Positions 61,073-64,000 of a stretch of DNA of 64,000 nucleotides are shown piece by piece. Every line of letters begins with the position of its first letter. Within the stretch, counting starts at the first letter, position 1. Source of the DNA: Amycolatopsis jejuensis (GTDB taxonomy: Bacteria > Actinomycetota > Actinomycetes > Mycobacteriales > Pseudonocardiaceae). Made by a program: the position numbers and the translations under genes. The stretch lies in contig NZ_JNYZ01000007.1 of the NCBI RefSeq assembly GCF_000717335.1, forward strand, positions 62,001 to 126,000. The letters are read 5' to 3'. Under the pieces are notes generated by a model. That model saw only the letters and a list, made by a program, of their open reading frames with translations. It was not told where the DNA came from and did no database searches.

Positions 61073-61384
61073 TCACGAATCCACTGTGGACGGTTCGACC
61101 TCCATCAGCACCTCGAAGAGACCGGCATGCGGTTCGACCCCCGGAATACGCTGTCCGGCGGGCGTGAAGTTCCGGAACACCGCGCGATACGAGTCGACGT
61201 CTTCCCAGAGCGCGACGTTCACGTACTGGAACGTGGTGTCGTTCAGTCCCGTGTTGCGGTGCAGCCGCGCGTGGATGAACCCGGGCGCCGAAGCGAAATG
61301 GGCGATGGTGCCGCGCCAGGTACGGAGGAACTCGTCCTCTTTCTCCGGCGGGACGACAAAGCTGTTGATCAAGGTGATCGACAT
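61073..61384 (-). CDS. Antibiotic biosynthesis monooxygenase (ABM) domain protein
   Basis: The 103-residue dimeric alpha-beta barrel protein begins MSITLINSFVVPPEKEDEFL and contains TIAHFASAPGFIHARLHRN and YVNVALWEDVDSYRAVFRN, typical of ABM-fold enzymes (cofactor-free quinol monooxygenases or heme-degrading relatives). It starts 14 nt downstream of the oxidoreductase gene, so the two form an operon. The role may be quinone-related redox chemistry; the substrate is unknown. Confidence 0.87.
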   Translation of the reverse strand: MSITLINSFVVPPEKEDEFLRTWRGTIAHFASAPGFIHARLHRNTGLNDTTFQYVNVALWEDVDSYRAVFRNFTPAGQRIPGVEPHAGLFEVLMEVEPSTVDS

Positions 61385-61398
61385 GGACTATCCTCGAT

Positions 61399-62481
61399 TC
61401 AGGGAACTGTGATGACAATCCGGCCACGGACGTGCCCGGTTGCGCTCGCGGCGTGTGCTTCGCCCGCCTGTGCAAGGGAAAACTCCGCCGTGACCGGCAA
61501 CGTGAGCCTGCCGGAAGCGACCAGGCGGGCGCCCTCGCGCAGAGCCGGTGTCTTGTCGCGGCCGAAGCCGGTCGACACCCGGGCGCCGTGCTCGGGAGCG
61601 CTGAAATCGGCGATCGACACTACTCTCGCGGGATCGCCGGTGAGCGCAATGAGTTCCGCGATGACACCGGATCCGGCCACGTCGATGGCGATGTCGACAC
61701 CGGATCCGGCGATACCGAGGCCAACGCCAACACCCGACCCAGCCACACCGAGGCCAACGCCAACACCCGACCCAGCCACACCGAGGCCAACACCCGACCC
61801 AGCCACACCGAGGCCAACGCCAACACCCGACCCAGCCACGCCGCAGACGACATCAACACCGGATCCAGCAACGTCGACACCCGAAGCAACCGCGCGGATC
61901 CGGTCGGCAAGTCCGGGCCCGTAAGTGGTCGGCACCGCGCCCAGCGACGCGACGTACTTCTGGTTGTGCGGCCCGGCAACGCCGATCACCGTCGCGCCCC
62001 GGTCGACGGCGAACTGGACCGCCGCCGATCCCACGCCGCCGCTGGCGCCGTTGATCACCACGGTGTGCCCGGCGGCAACGCCGGCTTCGGCGAGCACGCG
62101 GAGCGCGGTCTCGAACGGGGTCGCGAAGCCGGCAGCCTCCACAATGGACGCGTTCGGCGGGACCGGCGCCCACGACGTGAGCACGGCATGCTCGGCGTAA
62201 GTCTCTTGCCCGGAACCGAAAACGGCGTCGCCGACGCGGACGTCCCGGACGCCGTCCCCGACCTCGTCGACGATCCCCGCCGCGTCGCCGCCGATCCCGG
62301 CGGGCAGCACCAGCGGCCGGACCTCCTGCAGCAGCCCCGCGCGGACCTTCCACTCGAGCCCGTTGACCCCGGCCGCTCGCACGGCGACGCGGATCTGTCC
62401 CGCTTGCGCGTGCGGAGCATCGACCTCGACGACCTCCAGCACGTCCGGTCCGCCGTATCGGGCAAATCGTACAGCTCGCAC
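61399..62481 (-). CDS. Quinone-oxidoreductase-like MDR protein with expanded internal repeat
   Basis: The 360-residue medium-chain (zeta-crystallin/QOR-type) NADP-dependent reductase has MRAVRFARYGGPDVLEVVEV, GIGGDAAGIVDEVGDGVRD, the Rossmann motif NGASGGVGSAAVQFAVDRGA and C-terminal LREGARLVASGRLTLPV. No zinc ligand set is seen, as in quinone reductases. Residues 201-266 hold a repetitive block of GVAGSGVGVGLG units, inserted where normal enzymes read GVDVAIDVAGSGV, so the host's own motif has been multiplied. Divergent from a double Lrp-type regulator. Confidence 0.88.
   Translation of the reverse strand: MRAVRFARYGGPDVLEVVEVDAPHAQAGQIRVAVRAAGVNGLEWKVRAGLLQEVRPLVLPAGIGGDAAGIVDEVGDGVRDVRVGDAVFGSGQETYAEHAVLTSWAPVPPNASIVEAAGFATPFETALRVLAEAGVAAGHTVVINGASGGVGSAAVQFAVDRGATVIGVAGPHNQKYVASLGAVPTTYGPGLADRIRAVASGVDVAGSGVDVVCGVAGSGVGVGLGVAGSGVGLGVAGSGVGVGLGVAGSGVGVGLGIAGSGVDIAIDVAGSGVIAELIALTGDPARVVSIADFSAPEHGARVSTGFGRDKTPALREGARLVASGRLTLPVTAEFSLAQAGEAHAASATGHVRGRIVITVP
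61684..61881 (-). repeat. 33-bp tandem repeats within the quinone-oxidoreductase gene
   Basis: About five units of 33 bp or a shortened 27-bp form, encoding VAGSGVGVGLG-type repeats in frame. Several central units are near-identical at DNA level (CCGAGGCCAACGCCAACACC core), implying recent slippage or unequal exchange. Confidence 0.92.
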
Positions 62482-62570
62482 CCTTCCTCCTCTGCAGTTC
62501 GGCTACCCCGAGGATCGGCCATCACAGACGCGATCTGGACGCAACAAAGCCCAACACGCAAGAATCAGCC

Positions 62571-63530
62571 ATGATCACGACCAAGCTGACGGATCTGGAC
62601 CATCAGCTGATCCACGCCCTGCACCTCGACGCCCGAGCGTCCTTCACGCGTATCGGCGAGGTGCTCGACGTGTCCGCCAAGACCGCAGCCCGCCGCTACC
62701 GGCGATTGCGCGACACCAACGTGATCAACCTCGTGGGCATCGCCGACCCCCGGCATCTCGACGGCGCGGAATGGTTCGTGCGCATGCACTGCAAGCCCGG
62801 ATCCGCCCGCCAGGTCGCCGACGCGCTCGCCGGCCGCGACGACACCCGGTGGGTCGCGCTCCTGTCCGGCGGCACTGAAATCAGCGCCAGCCTGCGTGCC
62901 TGGTCCGCAGGCGAACGCGACGACCTGATCCTGAACCGGCTGCCCCGCACCGCACCGATCGTCTCGGTCACCGCGCACCAGGTACTGCACGTCTTCACCG
63001 GTGCCCGGCATGGTTTCGAAGGAACGGCCACACTCAGTACCAGCCAGATCGCTGCCCTGCAACCGAATCACGCCGAGGATGCCGCCACCAGCCTGACCGA
63101 CGCCGACCGTCCACTGCTCGACGCGCTCGCCGTCGACGGCCGGGCGCCCTACCCCGTGCTGGCGAAAGCGGCTGCGTGGTCGGAATCCACCGTCGCCCGT
63201 CGCATCCACGCGCTTCGGGCGGCCGGACTACTCCGCTTCGACCTCGACGTCAACGCGGCAGCCCTCGGCTACCACGCCGAAACGCTCCTGTGGACCAGCG
63301 TCGCACCGGCCCGCCTCCCGGCCACCGGCGCCGCCGTGGCCGAGCACCCCGAGGTCGCCTTCTGCGCCGCCACGACCGGACCGGCCAACCTGCTCGTCTC
63401 GACCGTCTGCCGCGACAGCCGCGACCTCTACCGGTACCTGACCGAATCCATCGGCGCCCTGCCGCCGATCGGCGAAATCGAAAGTGCACCGGTGATCCGG
63501 GTCGTCAAACGAGCCGGGCGCCTGCCGTGA
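62571..63530 (+). CDS. Double Lrp/AsnC-family transcriptional regulator
   Basis: The 319-residue protein has two Lrp-type halves. HTH 1 is at about 7-45 (LDHQLIHALHLDARASFTRI, GEVLDVSAKTAARRYRRLRD) and HTH 2 at about 176-215 (ADRPLLDALAVDGRAPYPVL, AKAAAWSESTVARRIHALRA). Each is followed by a ligand-binding-like alpha/beta domain. Doubled Lrp proteins of about 320 residues are frequent in actinomycetes. It is divergent from the quinone-oxidoreductase operon (89-bp gap) and probably regulates it. Effector unknown. Confidence 0.9.
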   Translation: MITTKLTDLDHQLIHALHLDARASFTRIGEVLDVSAKTAARRYRRLRDTNVINLVGIADPRHLDGAEWFVRMHCKPGSARQVADALAGRDDTRWVALLSGGTEISASLRAWSAGERDDLILNRLPRTAPIVSVTAHQVLHVFTGARHGFEGTATLSTSQIAALQPNHAEDAATSLTDADRPLLDALAVDGRAPYPVLAKAAAWSESTVARRIHALRAAGLLRFDLDVNAAALGYHAETLLWTSVAPARLPATGAAVAEHPEVAFCAATTGPANLLVSTVCRDSRDLYRYLTESIGALPPIGEIESAPVIRVVKRAGRLP

Positions 63531-63575
63531 AAATCCACAATGGACACCCGAACGGGCAGTGCTACCGTGCCCCGC

Positions 63576-64000
63576 GTGACCCGCTCCTTCTTCGAGGCCG
63601 AACGTCATCCCGGCGGCGAAATACTCCACCCACTGCCGAACGCGCGGTCCCGCTGGGGCGGCCAGCTGCGCGGGATGGCCACGAGCGGAATACTCGCCCG
63701 AGCCGCCGAACGGGCAGCTCCCGCCGAGCTCCGTCCGGTGCGATGGACCGTCGACCTCCTCCGCCCGGCTCGCAGCAGACCGTGCGTCACCACCACCGAG
63801 GTGATCCGCCGCGGCCGCCGGCTGTGCGTCGCCGAGGCTCGGCTGTGGCAGGACGACGTGCTCGTGAGCAAAGCGACCGGCCTGTTCCTCGCCCCCGGCG
63901 GCACGGTGACCGGGAAGACGTGGCAGCCGGACACCACACCCGAACCACCGCCACCGGACCTCCACCCGGGGACGGCCGAACCCCGGCTCTACTACAGCGA
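63576..64000 (+). CDS. Thioesterase-like (hotdog-fold) protein, 3' truncated by window edge
   Basis: The frame is open to the window end with no stop, about 141 codons. The start GTG 63576 (VTRSFFEAERHPGGEILHPL), or the in-frame GTG 63567, begins a sequence resembling the N-terminal domain of TesB/acyl-CoA thioesterase-like proteins: ARSRWGGQLRGMATSGILAR, PVRWTVDLLRPARSRPCVTT, TEVIRRGRRLCVAEARLWQD. Such double-hotdog proteins hydrolyse acyl-CoA. The gene follows the Lrp regulator by about 45 bp on the same strand. The family call is moderate because half is missing. Confidence 0.7.
   Translation, partial: MTRSFFEAERHPGGEILHPLPNARSRWGGQLRGMATSGILARAAERAAPAELRPVRWTVDLLRPARSRPCVTTTEVIRRGRRLCVAEARLWQDDVLVSKATGLFLAPGGTVTGKTWQPDTTPEPPPPDLHPGTAEPRLYYS

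Noticed and set aside
1..64000. tRNA, rRNA genes or a phage/integrase attachment site
   Set aside because: No cloverleaf, rRNA core sequence, integrase or transposase gene was noticed on either strand.

Overview
The window is high-GC actinomycete chromosome. GTG starts and 4-nt ATGA/GTGA gene overlaps are common, there are IdeR/DmdR-type iron boxes, and the gene content (GH92 glycosidase, LCP protein, catechol siderophore NRPS, CtaG/CopD fusion) fits a Pseudonocardiaceae member, most likely Amycolatopsis or a near relative. The genus is inferred from general resemblance; no 16S gene or other marker is present.

Layout. 1-3272: end of a myo-inositol catabolic locus (iolD fragment, mmsA). 3343-7043: a DUF418 membrane protein, then a lipoprotein/response regulator/histidine kinase operon that resembles CseA-CseB-CseC. 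7414-10683: a secreted GH92 alpha-mannosidase behind a palindromic operator. 11062-15887: a DMT-glycosyltransferase fusion, a DUF998 protein, an OmpA-like lipoprotein broken by one TAG codon, and an LCP protein. 15953-24019: a MarR-controlled acyl-CoA catabolic operon (HMG-CoA-lyase-like enzyme, two crotonases, class III CoA-transferase, acyl-CoA ligase, nitronate monooxygenase) with a divergent importer; the same 17-bp palindrome lies on both sides of marR. 24032-29762: a TetR/DHA2 exporter pair, an SDR, and an acyl-CoA synthetase divergent from a LuxR-type regulator.

30109-51824 is the centrepiece, a 12-gene iron-regulated catecholate siderophore cluster, all on the minus strand: dhbA, dhbC, dhbE, isochorismatase, aryl carrier protein, siderophore-interacting reductase, FecB-like binding protein, two FecCD permeases, a 3269-residue NRPS, a DHA2 exporter and a DAHP synthase. 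DAHP synthase feeds chorismate; DhbC, isochorismatase and DhbA make 2,3-dihydroxybenzoate; DhbE loads it on the carrier protein; and the NRPS (C-A-T-E-C-A-T-E-C) builds the peptide. No thioesterase, MbtH protein or ABC ATPase is seen. Module 1 looks basic-residue specific. The last domain is an orphan condensation domain, so release by condensation with an amine, or by cyclisation or oligomerisation, is suggested. Two iron boxes precede dhbA and dhbC.

51910-60993 is a copper/respiratory-assembly island: Cu P-type ATPase, a small Cys-rich protein, CopD-CtaG fusion, ECF sigma and zinc-finger anti-sigma factors, Met/His-rich DUF5134 protein and PepSY protein. 61073-64000: ABM monooxygenase, quinone-oxidoreductase-like protein, double Lrp regulator, and the start of a thioesterase-like gene.

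The most unusual feature is repeat biology. Between 48 and 62 kb, five otherwise conserved enzyme or membrane-protein genes (dhbE, dhbC, dhbA, the PepSY gene, the oxidoreductase gene) carry in-frame low-complexity or tandem-repeat insertions. The dhbC-dhbE junction is a 32-bp repeat ladder that creates two tiny ATGA-coupled ORFs. A 55-bp near-perfect palindrome recurs at gene 3' ends, and one copy sits inside the NRPS reading frame. A 13-bp palindrome, GTCCANNNTGGAC, is scattered through the window far above chance.
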